From contig DBWP01000015.1 of assembly GCA_002309075.1 (NCBI GenBank), forward strand, positions 1-64,000: a stretch of DNA of 64,000 bases. Reading direction: 5' to 3'. The translations under genes were made by a program, and so were the position numbers. Position 1 is the stretch's first letter, and the number at the start of each line of letters is the position of its first letter. The stretch is from Candidatus Saccharibacteria bacterium UBA1235. GTDB lineage: Bacteria; Patescibacteriota; Saccharimonadia; Saccharimonadales; Saccharimonadaceae. Positions 16,901 to 25,434 of the stretch are shown piece by piece. A model generated the notes under the pieces. That model worked only from the letters and a program-made list of their open reading frames with translations. It was not told the origin of the DNA and did no database searches.

Positions 16901-17079
16901 TCCGCGGTCACTTCATATTGTTGCCACGAAACGCCATAACAAGTATCCCAATTGCCCGTGCAGTTCCCACTCCCCGGATTTGTGCCGGGCGTAGCTCCGC
17001 CATCCGCAAAAACCTGCGGCGCTAAAAACATCGCAGATAGTATAGAAATTAAAAATGTTAATATTATTTTCTTTTTCAT
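13909..17079 (-). CDS. Large secreted protein with a 16-cysteine cluster
   Basis: The 1056-residue protein begins with a signal peptide (cleavage near VFA, residue 25). The first ~500 residues are beta-rich and Asn/Ser-rich. About residues 523-576 hold 16 cysteines with many His and Asp (SCDCYTRNCDECG, HCDRCCDSEGK, CHKCNCDTCSEC). The next ~280 residues are beta-rich. The last ~180 resemble a beta-helix or bactofilin-like region (GDITINGNIVYADG, INGMIIAEGIRF) ending HEIAPRY. No C-terminal anchor is seen. I do not recognise the family. The gene starts directly after the stop of the 158-residue membrane protein (TAGATG), whose end contains its GGAGG site, so they are translated together. Confidence 0.7.
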   Translation of the reverse strand: MKKKIILTFLISILSAMFLAPQVFADGGATPGTNPGSGNCTGNWDTCYGVSWQQYEVTADFPAGGVTFHYTKNTNQGNRPVYIKGCKKGMTLYNYGFEAHGGSKYWGYQVSTQKNKNLKYAITSSYRYQAKGAYPGNKQTVRAYTTPKGYLYSQREARMKYDEMQTWIRENMWAAKYFPGWETRWDIVGAFCWDPSIFYSVSNAKAINAETSEEKYISTGIVNENKSVTAEGLTVNAGEQVTIVFSHNFYTNFEITDKINWTVNREFSAPLTGGTGLNGGSTAFTYKSNSMYLATSRPYTDGGANYVLRDEYKTTFTTNGKYNFCEEVKINNKLTTKACVVVQVGGGNRPDPIDRNCDENAIPVPTSYKQSNASSGTTSVESRVRNASVSNSNSEYKNTVYAKPGDRINWCNAYFPGVQFAAFSDVTINNKHRSHSNYHSNFTDTLNNGVFADYSDWQNRFRIRSSNVIQPFSVDRNFADGATEYQYVPNTSNVREGQAGKTLSETINSYGPTSASVKNEGIHRWSCDCYTRNCDECGIRYYSCHCDRCCDSEGKNCHKCNCDTCSECRSCCHETCSHLNNFYNNTRSGSGDQATSYVYVPYNFINSAAVSLSSGTVFAGEIAKLGKATVTVNPKWNNETEDTYATQVDNAKVRLIGYTSSSSYGSEVKGYGSLNSDLCAALPVRDGQCSELDRFNNTELNSDGKMSGIIDTINFSDSYNAFDTEAGNYFCVAVAVYPYTSGSDTNMSSAGSKNWYISQPSCKVVTKRPSFQVWGGSVYSEGAISTTTSIAAKRNLRDIYPYVESGNANTTVFSSWVEQAVIANGIVSGLASGAATGDLAASPWGGSKDLNYCKRVPLSIASYSPALCPTIDSTGNAGLPVIKDGQEALISYWDTMEGRPGVTITKEEGPLTINNTNVARGTTRVMKAKGDITINGNIVYADGPYTSQKDIPKMVIYSEGAINIGCNVTRIDAIIIAKGWVNTCNSSNQLTINGMIIAEGIRFDRTYGAGAGRASGTPAEVVNYDSSAIVWGKNMSNVNDFKTLKTVYQHEIAPRY

Positions 17080-17556
17080 CTAACCTCCTGCTGCGAAATC
17101 GCTATTTGCCGTCGCCTCGCCAATCATATTATTATACTTTTCGGCAAGTTCTTCGTTATTAATCGTATAAAAATAATCCCGAAGCGCCGCATAAAGTAAT
17201 ATTTTATACCCCGCGTCGAGCACCATATCGTCCGTCGTCAATAATTTATTTAGCCCCTCTTCGACTAAATCATGGTCCATCAAATATCGGCCATATTCCA
17301 CTTTTGTTTGCTCGCGAATAAGTTCTGTCGCTGCATTTAAAATCGCATTTTCATATAAAAGTTTAGCCTCCTCGACCGGAAGCTCAGCCGCTTCCTCATT
17401 CAATTCTAATAATGATTTTGTGTGCATACTCGGGTATGTAGACTGATCCTCATTATTTTTTACAACAACAACTGCAACTGTTAAAACCACCGCCAGTAAA
17501 ACCAGCCCTCCTAAAATCCCCCACAAAAGCCTATTATTAGTATTACGCTCCGCCAT
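17080..17556 (-). CDS. Small single-pass membrane protein, partner of the cysteine-rich protein
   Basis: The 158-residue protein has one transmembrane helix (about 9-32, LLWGILGGLVLLAVVLTVAVVVV) and a ~120-residue helical outer domain rich in Glu, Leu and Ala (ELNEEAAELPVEEAKLLYENA, LDAGYKILLYAALRDY). It has no cysteine and resembles a TPR-like helical bundle. It is the first gene of a two-gene unit with the large cysteine-rich secreted protein, so it may help export, fold or hold it; this rests on position only. TATAAT is nine bases before the ATG. Confidence 0.65.
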   Translation of the reverse strand: MAERNTNNRLLWGILGGLVLLAVVLTVAVVVVKNNEDQSTYPSMHTKSLLELNEEAAELPVEEAKLLYENAILNAATELIREQTKVEYGRYLMDHDLVEEGLNKLLTTDDMVLDAGYKILLYAALRDYFYTINNEELAEKYNNMIGEATANSDFAAGG

Positions 17557-17574
17557 TATGTTTCTATTATAGCA

Positions 17575-17601
17575 AAAAAGCTGGTGTTTAACCAGCTTTT
17601 T
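17575..17601. terminator. Rho-independent terminator
   Basis: AAAGCTGGT/ACCAGCTTT with a five-base loop and T5 lies just after the RCC1/SLH gene and before the TATAAT region of the next leftward gene. Confidence 0.85.
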
Positions 17602-17620
17602 GTTTGATTTAGGTTTTGTG

Positions 17621-19351
17621 CTATTCTAATGCATTAAGTGCGCGATAGACAATCAGGATAGTTTGCTCTGTGGTAAGCTCGGCATCAGGACTGAATTTAT
17701 TATTTCCAGTTCCGTTAATAATGCCCATTTCTACTGGCCAGCCAAGTTCAGAATCTACCCAATGGGATGAGACATCGGTAAAGTTATGAGAATAACCTTC
17801 TGTGTCTATTCCAAGAACTTTAGCAGTTCGGTTAATGATAGCTGCAACTTGTGCGCGAGTCAGAGTTCCGTTTGGACTAAACTTATTGTTTCCAGTTCCA
17901 TTAATGATACCAAGAGCATTAGCATAAAGAACATTTTTGTCAGATGTGTCCGAGAATACATCTTCGTTAATTTCTACGCCTTTCTCCTTCAGGATTTCAT
18001 CAATAGGTGTATCATAGGTTTCTTCAACCAAATTGATAAAAAGTTCAGCAACTTTGCCACGGGAAACTGGTTTTACGTAGTTTTTCTGCAAATTTTCTGG
18101 CACAATACCAGAAGAAACTGCAGCCTCTACTTCGGCCTTAGCCCAAGTGGATGGAATGTCCGGAACCGTAACGGAGCTTATTCCATCAGGAAAAGCGACA
18201 TTATCCAGGATTTTCACTGGCTTTAACTGTACATCGCCCTCCGAATTTCTCGAAGATCCGCCATCACCCTTTCCGCCATTCCCGACGTAGTCAACTTTTC
18301 CCCAACTATACAAAGTGCCATCATTTTTAAGGACAACAGCTAAACAATCGCCAACACCAACAGCTTTGCAACCATCTAATTTTTTCATCGGAGTTCCAAT
18401 GTCCCGACTAGAATCAGCGTCTACGATACAATAGTCATTACTACCCCACATCCAGAGCGAACCATCAGTTTTAATAACAGCCGTAGCGTCATCGCCACAA
18501 CAAACAAAAGATACGCCATCCATTAATTTTTCAGGAGCATCTAAGCGATAGATTTCGTCCGTACCAAAGCCAAGGCACCCACACATATTCCAGCCGCAAG
18601 TCCAGAGCGAACCATCAGTTTTAATGACTGCATAATGGCTAGTGCCGCAACTTACTGAGGCTGCATTGTCCATAATCTTAACTGGCGTATATTGTTTATC
18701 GCCCCAATACCAAAGACTTTTGTCGCTCTTAATGGCTACCGTGAAATCAAATCCACAACTAACCGAGACTACATCATCCATAATTTTAACTGGTGTAGTC
18801 TGGATAGAATAAGGCCCATAAAAATTGTCTTCCTTAGTTCCATTCCCAGCACGATTATTACCGATCTGCCCATCCTGATTAGAACCAAACATCCATAGCG
18901 AACCGTCGGTTTTAATTACCGCCGTATGTGTTCCGCCAAGACTAACCGCAGCCACGTCATCCATTACTTTAGTTGGAGAAAAGACCTCAAAGCCACTCTT
19001 ACCCATTCCTAATTCGCCATCAGTATCGAATCCCCACATCCAAAGTGAATGGTCTTTCTTTATTGCTGCAGTTTGGTAATCAGAACAGCTTACAGAGAGT
19101 ACTCCGTCCATAATTTTTACAGGACTTTTTTGTAACCCCATAAACACACCACCGTACTTAGTATCATAACTTGGAGTCGTAAAACCTCCCCACATCCAGA
19201 GCGAACCGTCATTTTTAACGACTGCTCCGCGGTTGCTCGCCGAACTCATCGTCGTGGCAAAGTTCAAATTACCAATACTACCAGCCATCGCCGACATCGG
19301 AAATGAAAAGCACAAAGCTAAAACCAAAAAAATAGAGATTATCTTTTTCAT
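17621..19351 (-). CDS. Secreted RCC1-repeat protein with three SLH domains
   Basis: The 576-residue protein has a signal peptide (cleavage near AMA, residue 23). Seven RCC1-type repeats follow, each ending like AVIKTDGSLWMWG, enough for a seven-bladed propeller (about 30-390). Three S-layer homology domains follow (about 400-576). The last two share GIINGTGNNKFSP with TRAQVAAIINR or TTEQTILIVYR. SLH domains bind secondary wall polymers in Bacillota. The combination is common in Lachnospiraceae-type genomes and foreign-looking here, so transfer is likely. It has GGAGGAGG before the ATG and a ~70-base leader. Confidence 0.88.
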   Translation of the reverse strand: MKKIISIFLVLALCFSFPMSAMAGSIGNLNFATTMSSASNRGAVVKNDGSLWMWGGFTTPSYDTKYGGVFMGLQKSPVKIMDGVLSVSCSDYQTAAIKKDHSLWMWGFDTDGELGMGKSGFEVFSPTKVMDDVAAVSLGGTHTAVIKTDGSLWMFGSNQDGQIGNNRAGNGTKEDNFYGPYSIQTTPVKIMDDVVSVSCGFDFTVAIKSDKSLWYWGDKQYTPVKIMDNAASVSCGTSHYAVIKTDGSLWTCGWNMCGCLGFGTDEIYRLDAPEKLMDGVSFVCCGDDATAVIKTDGSLWMWGSNDYCIVDADSSRDIGTPMKKLDGCKAVGVGDCLAVVLKNDGTLYSWGKVDYVGNGGKGDGGSSRNSEGDVQLKPVKILDNVAFPDGISSVTVPDIPSTWAKAEVEAAVSSGIVPENLQKNYVKPVSRGKVAELFINLVEETYDTPIDEILKEKGVEINEDVFSDTSDKNVLYANALGIINGTGNNKFSPNGTLTRAQVAAIINRTAKVLGIDTEGYSHNFTDVSSHWVDSELGWPVEMGIINGTGNNKFSPDAELTTEQTILIVYRALNALE

Positions 19352-19414
19352 CGTAAAACCTCCTCCTAAATCTTAAAAAACTTAGCAGAGCCCCCATTGA
19401 CTACTACTTCTTTT

Positions 19415-19443
19415 ATTATAGCACAAAATGCCAAAAAAAGCAA
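19415..19443 (-). promoter_or_regulatory. Promoter of the RCC1/SLH gene
   Basis: TTGCTT, 17 bases ending TTGTGC, and TATAAT. The form matches the promoters of the alarmone synthetase and the lipoprotein genes. It lies just beyond the murC stop codon. Confidence 0.7.
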
Positions 19444-19451
19444 GAGCTTTT

Positions 19452-20654
19452 CTATAAAATCGCTTTTCTAAGCCATCTGTCCGCCGGCCCGGCCGTCATC
19501 AAAACTACCAAATACCCATTATCTCGCCACCCCTTAATCTTCTCTAGTAGTTCCGGCGTAAGTTCTGCCGTTTCCGCCTCTATAATACCCCTGTATAACT
19601 CCTCTGGCGTTAAAATCTTAAGCTTCGGATCTTCTCTTACTAGATACGTCGGTAGCCAAAAAATCTTTTCCACCCCATCAAACGCATGCAAATACCCCTT
19701 AAAAACCTCGTGTTGTCTCGTGTTTTGATGCGGCTGATAAACCACCACAACGCCTTTTCTCCCCTCTAGTTTCGCCTGTTCTAGCGCCACCCCAACCGTT
19801 GCCTTAATCTCCTCTGGGTGATGCGCATAATCAGAATAAATTCCATCAAAAATCCGCTCAAATCTCCGCCCGACCCCTGGAAATTCATCTAGAACCCGAA
19901 TTATCTCATCTTCGTTAACCTCTGGCGCCATCATTTTGACCGCCTCTAGCGCAAGTCCCGCATCTTCGCGCCTTGCCGAGCCAGCCAACTTAAACCACCC
20001 CTTATCCCCGTTAGACTTAACCACCATCTCACTCTGAGCCTCAAATTTAAGAAACGCCTCTTTATAATCTTCCTCTGTTAAATAGATGTCCGGATGATCA
20101 TAGCTCACGCACGTTATCAGAGAGAGCCAAGGGTGATATTTTAAGAAATTCCGATCATATTCATCCGCTTCATAAATAAAATATTTATCCCCTGTTTTAT
20201 AGGCCCCGCTCGGAGCAAAACCTAAAGTTGTTCCAACTACATATGCTGCCGGTACCCCCAATTTCAGCGCCGCCCAGATAATCATCGAAGTTGTTGTAGT
20301 TTTTCCATGTGTTCCCGCCACCGCAACCATCTTAAGTCCTAATTTTTCCACTAAAAACGCCGTAAAATCGTCCCGTTTTGTACATTTTATCCCATTTTTA
20401 CGTGCAAGCTCTAACTCCGGATGATCTTCAGGAAGCGCCGAAGTATAAATAAACCAGTCCAAATTTTCCAGATTTTGCGCTAAAAATTCTCCATTTTGCT
20501 CACCAATATAAACTTTTACCCCCGCTTTCTCTAACTCGTTATAAATCGCCCCCTTATTTAGGTCCGAACCGACAACTTCTATCCCCGCATTTTTTGCCAT
20601 TAAAGCCAGCGGCCCCATTCCCGTTCCAGATATGCCAGAAATATAAATTTTCAT
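19452..20654 (-). CDS. murC: MurC/Mpl-type UDP-N-acetylmuramate ligase
   Basis: The 400-residue Mur ligase joins L-alanine, or in Mpl a recycled tripeptide, to UDP-MurNAc in peptidoglycan synthesis. The N-terminal Rossmann motif is ISGISGTGMGPLALMAKNAG. The ATP loop is VAVAGTHGKTTTTSMI. EADEYDRNFL and CVSYDHPDIY are MurC/Mpl signatures, and FPGVGRRFERIFDGIYSDYAHHPEEI closes the core. It is short (MurC is usually 430-490). I favour MurC because no other copy is seen here, but Mpl is possible. TATAAT overlaps that of divergent tsaE, six bases from each ATG. Confidence 0.85.
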   Translation of the reverse strand: MKIYISGISGTGMGPLALMAKNAGIEVVGSDLNKGAIYNELEKAGVKVYIGEQNGEFLAQNLENLDWFIYTSALPEDHPELELARKNGIKCTKRDDFTAFLVEKLGLKMVAVAGTHGKTTTTSMIIWAALKLGVPAAYVVGTTLGFAPSGAYKTGDKYFIYEADEYDRNFLKYHPWLSLITCVSYDHPDIYLTEEDYKEAFLKFEAQSEMVVKSNGDKGWFKLAGSARREDAGLALEAVKMMAPEVNEDEIIRVLDEFPGVGRRFERIFDGIYSDYAHHPEEIKATVGVALEQAKLEGRKGVVVVYQPHQNTRQHEVFKGYLHAFDGVEKIFWLPTYLVREDPKLKILTPEELYRGIIEAETAELTPELLEKIKGWRDNGYLVVLMTAGPADRWLRKAIL

Positions 20655-20668
20655 GATATAATTATATA
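20655..20668. promoter_or_regulatory. 14-bp overlapping divergent promoter
   Basis: The whole gap between the murC and tsaE start codons is 14 bases and contains two overlapping TATAAT boxes in opposite directions, each ending six bases before its ATG. The murC -35 (TTGCTC, 17-base spacer) lies inside the tsaE coding region. Both mRNAs would be leaderless. Confidence 0.75.
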
Positions 20669-21070
20669 ATGAAAATCAATTCCGAGCAAGAAATGTTAGC
20701 TTTCGGCGAAAAGTTCGCTAATTCAATAACTGGACAAGTTATCGAACTTATCGGTGACGTTGGCGCTGGCAAAACAACTTTCACTCGCGGCCTCGCGAAA
20801 GGCCTCGGAATTAAAGAGGAAATTACCAGCCCAAGCTTCACGATTTCAAAAGTCTACTCTCTCCCAAACGGCAAAACCCTCACTCACTATGATTTTTACC
20901 GTCTCCAAGACCCCGGTTTAATGAAAGAAGACCTCGAAGAGTCTATTAGCAACCCAAATAATTATACAATTATCGAATGGGGCGAATCCGTTTCTGATAT
21001 TCTCCCAAAAAATCACACAACCATCAATATAAAATATAACGACGATGGTTCTAGAGAGGTTATTTTATGA
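20669..21070 (+). CDS. tsaE: tRNA threonylcarbamoyladenosine protein TsaE
   Basis: The 133-residue P-loop ATPase supports TsaB-TsaD in making t6A37 on ANN-decoding tRNAs. Visible motifs are Walker A IGDVGAGKTTFTRGLAKGLG, then EEITSPSFTISKVY, LTHYDFYRL and YTIIEWGE. Length is normal. The start has no Shine-Dalgarno; it is six bases after TATAAT. It overlaps tsaB by four bases. Confidence 0.93.
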   Translation: MKINSEQEMLAFGEKFANSITGQVIELIGDVGAGKTTFTRGLAKGLGIKEEITSPSFTISKVYSLPNGKTLTHYDFYRLQDPGLMKEDLEESISNPNNYTIIEWGESVSDILPKNHTTINIKYNDDGSREVIL

Positions 21071-21399
21071 AATTATATCTCGACACATCAACTCCAACCA
21101 CCATTCTAAAATTAGACGATAAAACCTACGAATGGGAATCTGGCCGCGATCTCGCCGAAAATCTTTTAAATTTTATCCGCGAAAAACTAGAAGAAAACAA
21201 TAAAACTTGGCAAGATATCACCGAAATTACTTTTATGTCTGGGCCCGGCTCTTTCACCGGCCTTCGTATCGGCGCCGCAGTTATCAACACGCTCGCCCAC
21301 GAGCTAAACATTCCTTTAAAAAACCACAAAGGGGAAACAGTTACAATTATTCTTCCCGATTATGGCCGCGGCGCCAATATTTCAAGCCCGCGTAAATAA
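21067..21399 (+). CDS. tsaB: TsaB-like protein, N-terminal domain only
   Basis: The 110 residues cover only the first ASKHA subdomain of TsaB, the scaffold partner of TsaD in t6A synthesis: MKLYLDTSTPTT, then the signature TFMSGPGSFTGLRIGAAVINTLA. Full TsaB has 210-240 residues. The end (after HELNIPLKN) runs into the convergent fibro-slime gene, overlapping by 53 bases. A natural short form, which may still contact TsaD through the N-terminal domain, is likelier than decay, as the frame is clean. Confidence 0.82.
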   Translation: MKLYLDTSTPTTILKLDDKTYEWESGRDLAENLLNFIREKLEENNKTWQDITEITFMSGPGSFTGLRIGAAVINTLAHELNIPLKNHKGETVTIILPDYGRGANISSPRK

Positions 21400-22264
21400 T
21401 CAAGGCCGCAAAAACCCCAATCGCCCCAAACGACAATATCTTTACATTATTTGTCGTCGCCATAATCTTTTCTTGATTAAAGCCAACCGTTAAGGTTTCC
21501 CCGAGCGGCGCCATATATCCTGGATTCGCCGGATTATATTGCACTTCCATCACGCCGTCTTTGTTTGTCGTGGTGTTTAAAACCATGCCGGAAATCTTAA
21601 CCTCAAGCGCCGAACTTTTACTATCCCGGTTCGCATGAAAAACCCGAATTATTCCCATTTCCCCATTATTCAAATTCACGCCCGTATATGCTAAACCTTC
21701 ATCCCCCACTCCCGCATAAATCTCTGCGTCCTCGTTTATTATAAACTTTCCGGTCGTCTTAGAATGTACCCCACCCATATCAATCACAAGTTTATTCCCG
21801 ACAAACACAAACGTATCATCATCCGCCGTAATTTCAAACTCTTCCTGACCGTTCGCTAAAATATTAAACGAAAAACCAAAATGCATTGTAAAAAGCCCCT
21901 CGACCGGATGAAAATTCATATCGCTAAAACTATAATTCCCATTTTTTTCCTTAAGCCTAAACTCACCAGAAACAAAAGTATTCAGGCCATCAACCGGCTT
22001 AAACCATCTCTGAAAATTCTCACCAACAACCCCACGGTTCGCCGTCTTTTTCCCACCTAAAGCAACCGGCAAATATTCCGAATCAAGCTCCCAACCGACT
22101 AGTCCCGTCTCAACTTCATCATGATATTCTCCGCAACTCGTCCATTCAAACTGACGATTTTTAAGTGCCGCCCGCGACTCCCGACTATAAAGATTCGCGC
22201 ACGCATCAGTCGCCTGCGAATAATACGAAACCGGTACTTTCACCTCCAAGGGTTTTCTATTCAT
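21347..22264 (-). CDS. Fibro-slime domain protein with C-terminal membrane anchor
   Basis: The 305-residue protein matches the fibro-slime (PA14-related) pattern: VSYYSQ near the start, LFTMHFGFSFNI, then EITADDDTFVFVGNKLVIDMGGVHSKTTG, the family hallmark. A transmembrane helix (about 275-295) and a KYWRRGHNREE tail follow. Fibro-slime domains are extracellular and often bind carbohydrate. No signal peptide is present, yet TATAAT seven bases before this ATG argues against a longer N-terminus. The protein would then be tail-anchored, or secreted by an unusual route. Confidence 0.75.
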   Translation of the reverse strand: MNRKPLEVKVPVSYYSQATDACANLYSRESRAALKNRQFEWTSCGEYHDEVETGLVGWELDSEYLPVALGGKKTANRGVVGENFQRWFKPVDGLNTFVSGEFRLKEKNGNYSFSDMNFHPVEGLFTMHFGFSFNILANGQEEFEITADDDTFVFVGNKLVIDMGGVHSKTTGKFIINEDAEIYAGVGDEGLAYTGVNLNNGEMGIIRVFHANRDSKSSALEVKISGMVLNTTTNKDGVMEVQYNPANPGYMAPLGETLTVGFNQEKIMATTNNVKILSFGAIGVFAALIIYAGLKYWRRGHNREE

Positions 22265-22281
22265 ATTTAAAATTATACAAC

Positions 22282-22866
22282 TTATGCTATTATTTCGTCA
22301 ATAATACCATATTCTTTCGCTTCTTCTGCGCTCATCCAATTATCGCGGTCCATATCCTTCTCAACCTGCGCCAAACTCTTTCCCGTATTTTTCGCAAAAA
22401 TCTCCGCGAGTCTCTTCTTTAAGAAAATTCCTTCCTTTAGCATAATTTCCTGGTCCGTAATTTTCCCTTCCGTTCCAGACGACGGCTGATGAATCATCAC
22501 GCGCGCATTCGGAAGGCAATATCGTTTACCCTTCGCGCCACAAGACAAAAGCATCGCCCCCATACTCGCCTGAAGCCCAATCCCAATTGTCTCAACTTCC
22601 GGCTCAATATAATTCATTGTATCGATAATCGCAAGCCCATCATAAACCGAACCGCCTGGGGAATTAATGTAAAGTTTGATCGGCTTCTTTGGGTCTTCAT
22701 GCGCAAGATAAAGAAGCTGCGCTACTACGAGATTCGCCGTATGTGCGTTCACATCCTCGCCAAGAAACACAATTCGATCGTTTAAAAGCCTCGAATAAAT
22801 ATCATACGCCCGTTCGCCTTTATTTGTTTCTTCGACCACCGTCGGTACTAAATAATCTTGTGTCAT
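22282..22866 (-). CDS. clpP: ATP-dependent Clp protease proteolytic subunit
   Basis: The 194-residue ClpP forms the serine-protease barrel fed by ClpC. Active-site Ser is in [14 protein letters not shown] (usual GQAASMGA), His in [12 protein letters not shown], and Asp in the [21 protein letters not shown] region. An open frame extends 25 codons further upstream. I chose ATG 22866 ([10 protein letters not shown]) because GAAAGGAAA precedes it at the right distance. It lies 55 bases after clpC on the same strand, so both may answer to the CIRCE operator. Confidence 0.94.
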   Translation of the reverse strand: MTQDYLVPTVVEETNKGERAYDIYSRLLNDRIVFLGEDVNAHTANLVVAQLLYLAHEDPKKPIKLYINSPGGSVYDGLAIIDTMNYIEPEVETIGIGLQASMGAMLLSCGAKGKRYCLPNARVMIHQPSSGTEGKITDQEIMLKEGIFLKKRLAEIFAKNTGKSLAQVEKDMDRDNWMSAEEAKEYGIIDEIIA

Positions 22867-22921
22867 TTTATGATTTTCCTTTCTCATCTTATGATTTTTT
22901 CTTCCTCTGTTAAATCGCGTT

Positions 22922-25390
22922 TTATGATTTCTCAAGTACAAGTTGTGATTTCTTAAGTTTCAAAACTGGAATATCGCCTTTCTTAAGTTCTTCCGAAATA
23001 ATTTTTTCCGACAAAAGCGATTCAACTTTATCTTCAATGCATCTTCGGAGCGGCCGTGCCCCATTCTTCGGGTCATAACCTTTTTCAATCAAATAATTCT
23101 TCGCTTCTTCATCAATTTTAATTCCAATTCCTTTCGTCGCAAGTCGTTTTCTTAAATCGTCAATCAAATTGTCAAAGATTTTCTCAACATCTTTTCTTGT
23201 CAAAGCATGGAAAACTTCAATATTATCCAAGCGGTTTATAAGCTCTGGTCGCATCACTTTTTTAAGAGCCTTCATCGCATATTCTTTATTCTCTTCATAC
23301 TCTTGTTCCAAAGCCTTTTTATCTTTTGCTGTCTTCGCCGTAAAGCCAAGTTCACTTTCGCGGTACATATCCGCAGAGCCAAGATTCGATGTTAAAATCA
23401 CAATTGTATTATTAAACTTAATTTTATTACCTTGCCCATCCGTAAGAACACCATCTTCCAAAATTTGCAAAAGCAAATTAAATACATCCGGATGCGCCTT
23501 TTCAATTTCATCAAACAAAATCACCGAATATGGCTTTCGTCTGACCGCTTCCGTCAATTTGCCACCATCATCATAACCAACATATCCAGCTGGCGCGCCG
23601 ACAAGCCGCGAAACATTATGTTTTTCGCCAAACTCACTCATATCAATTTTAACAAGCGCATTTTCACCGCCAAAAACCTCCCGTGCAATCACTCTTGCTA
23701 GCTCAGTTTTTCCAACACCAGTCGGTCCCATAAACAGGAAAGAACCAATCGGCCGCCTTGAATCTGCGATTCCGGAACGCCCGCGTCGAATCGCCTTAGA
23801 AACTGCTGAAATTGCTTCGTCTTGACCGACTACAGATTTATTCAACTCACTTTCAAGCTGAGTTAACATTTTCATTTCTGAACCATGAACTTTAGAAACT
23901 GGAATTCCGGTTTTTAAGGAAACTGCTGTCGCGAGATCTTCTTCCGAAAGTGTTGGATTTTCCGTTTCCTTCACACCAGATTTTTCAAGCTTTGAAATTT
24001 CCTCTTCAAGCTTCAAAAGCGCCGTTTTATATTCTGCTGCCTTTTTAAAATCTTCTTTTTCCGCCGCTTCAGAAATTTTACTTTCAAGCCCAGATTTTTC
24101 AATCTTCATCTTTTTATATTTTCCGCCGCCTTTTTTATCCGCCGCAACTCGCGCAATCGCCGACGCCTCATCAATCACATCAATTACTTTATCTGGCATA
24201 AACCGATCATTAATATATCGCTGAGACATCGTAATTGCTGTTTCTAAAATCTCGTCCGGAATTATTACGCCGTGATGTTTTTCATAATGTTTCTTAATTC
24301 CTTTAAGAATTCTAAGCGTTACGGTTGCGCTTGGTTCTTCAACCATCACCGTCTGGAACCGCCTAGAAAGTGCCTTGTCTTTTTCGATAGTTTTTCGATA
24401 TTCATCCAAAGTTGTTGCGCCAATTAAATTAATCGAATTTCTTGCGAGCGCCGGCTTTAAGATATTTGCCGCATCCATCGAACCTTCCGAACTCCCCGCC
24501 CCACAAAGCAAATGAATTTCATCAATAAACAAAAGTACCGTATCGTCGTTAATCGCCTCGTCGATAATTCCCTTAATTCTTTCTTCAAATTCCCCACGGA
24601 ATTTTGTACCCGCAACCACCGAAGACAAATCGACTTGATAAATATGTTTTCCGATCAAATTACCCGGAACTTCAGTTTTTACAATCCTCGTTGCAAGTCC
24701 TTCAACAATCGCCGTTTTCCCAACACCAGCCTCACCAATCAAAACTGGGTTTGATTTTGTTCTTCGCGACAAAACCGTTACCACACGTTCAATTTCATTT
24801 TCACGCCCAATTACTGTATCGAGTTTTCCAGCTCTAGCCTCTTCCGTTAAATCTTTACCATATTTTTTCAAAAACCTAAGTCCCGACGATTTAATATATT
24901 TTGCTTTTTCAGCTTTATTCTGTTCATCTTTTGTTTGTTCTTCGACTAAATCCTCAACCTCGGAAAGTACTTTTTCCGTATCAACATCAAGTCCACTGAG
25001 AATTAAAGATGCCCTAGAATTTGGCTGCGATAAAAGTGCATATAATATATGTTCGGTCCCAATTACGGTTAGCCCATTTTCTTTCACATAATTTTGCGCC
25101 ATCCTAAACGTTAAAATCACAGCTTCAGAAAGCGACATCATCGCCATATCGCTACCCGGCACCTCAACCGCAACCTTGTTTAAAGATTTCTCAACTTCAT
25201 CAATCGTTGCGCCCGCCGTTCTTAGAATTTTTGCGCCAGTCGACATATCAATCGACATAATCCCCATCAAGAGATGTTCCGTCCCCATATATCCATTATT
25301 ATATCTCTTACTATAGAAATCCGCTTTCTGCAAAGCAAACCTTGCATTTTCGGACAATTTGCTCATTATTTCGCTAAATTCTTCTTGCAT
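22922..25390 (-). CDS. clpC: ATP-dependent chaperone ClpC
   Basis: The 822-residue class I Clp ATPase unfolds substrates for ClpP. It has N-terminal Clp repeats (about 15-145), a first AAA domain ([37 protein letters not shown]), a UVR-like segment ([18 protein letters not shown]), and a second AAA domain ([39 protein letters not shown]) with the C-terminal D2-small domain. I chose ATG 25390 because TACAAT lies six bases before it and TTGACG seventeen bases further, inside a CIRCE repeat. The longer frame to 25447 would cross the operator. Confidence 0.95.
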   Translation of the reverse strand: MQEEFSEIMSKLSENARFALQKADFYSKRYNNGYMGTEHLLMGIMSIDMSTGAKILRTAGATIDEVEKSLNKVAVEVPGSDMAMMSLSEAVILTFRMAQNYVKENGLTVIGTEHILYALLSQPNSRASLILSGLDVDTEKVLSEVEDLVEEQTKDEQNKAEKAKYIKSSGLRFLKKYGKDLTEEARAGKLDTVIGRENEIERVVTVLSRRTKSNPVLIGEAGVGKTAIVEGLATRIVKTEVPGNLIGKHIYQVDLSSVVAGTKFRGEFEERIKGIIDEAINDDTVLLFIDEIHLLCGAGSSEGSMDAANILKPALARNSINLIGATTLDEYRKTIEKDKALSRRFQTVMVEEPSATVTLRILKGIKKHYEKHHGVIIPDEILETAITMSQRYINDRFMPDKVIDVIDEASAIARVAADKKGGGKYKKMKIEKSGLESKISEAAEKEDFKKAAEYKTALLKLEEEISKLEKSGVKETENPTLSEEDLATAVSLKTGIPVSKVHGSEMKMLTQLESELNKSVVGQDEAISAVSKAIRRGRSGIADSRRPIGSFLFMGPTGVGKTELARVIAREVFGGENALVKIDMSEFGEKHNVSRLVGAPAGYVGYDDGGKLTEAVRRKPYSVILFDEIEKAHPDVFNLLLQILEDGVLTDGQGNKIKFNNTIVILTSNLGSADMYRESELGFTAKTAKDKKALEQEYEENKEYAMKALKKVMRPELINRLDNIEVFHALTRKDVEKIFDNLIDDLRKRLATKGIGIKIDEEAKNYLIEKGYDPKNGARPLRRCIEDKVESLLSEKIISEELKKGDIPVLKLKKSQLVLEKS

Positions 25391-25396
25391 ACCCCT

Positions 25397-25425
25397 ATTG
25401 TAGCAGACTAGCACTCGAACGTCAA
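25397..25425 (-). promoter_or_regulatory. Promoter of clpC
   Basis: TTGACG, 17 bases and TACAAT, ending six bases before the ATG (leaderless). The -35 lies in the spacer of the CIRCE operator. Confidence 0.75.
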
Positions 25426-25434
25426 GAGTGCTAA
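25408..25434. promoter_or_regulatory. CIRCE operator (HrcA-binding site)
   Basis: CTAGCACTC, nine bases, GAGTGCTAA matches the CIRCE consensus (TTAGCACTC-N9-GAGTGCTAA) at 17 of 18 arm positions. Bound HrcA would cover the clpC promoter. The stop codon of the upstream AMP-binding gene lies in one arm. HrcA is not in this window. Confidence 0.9.
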
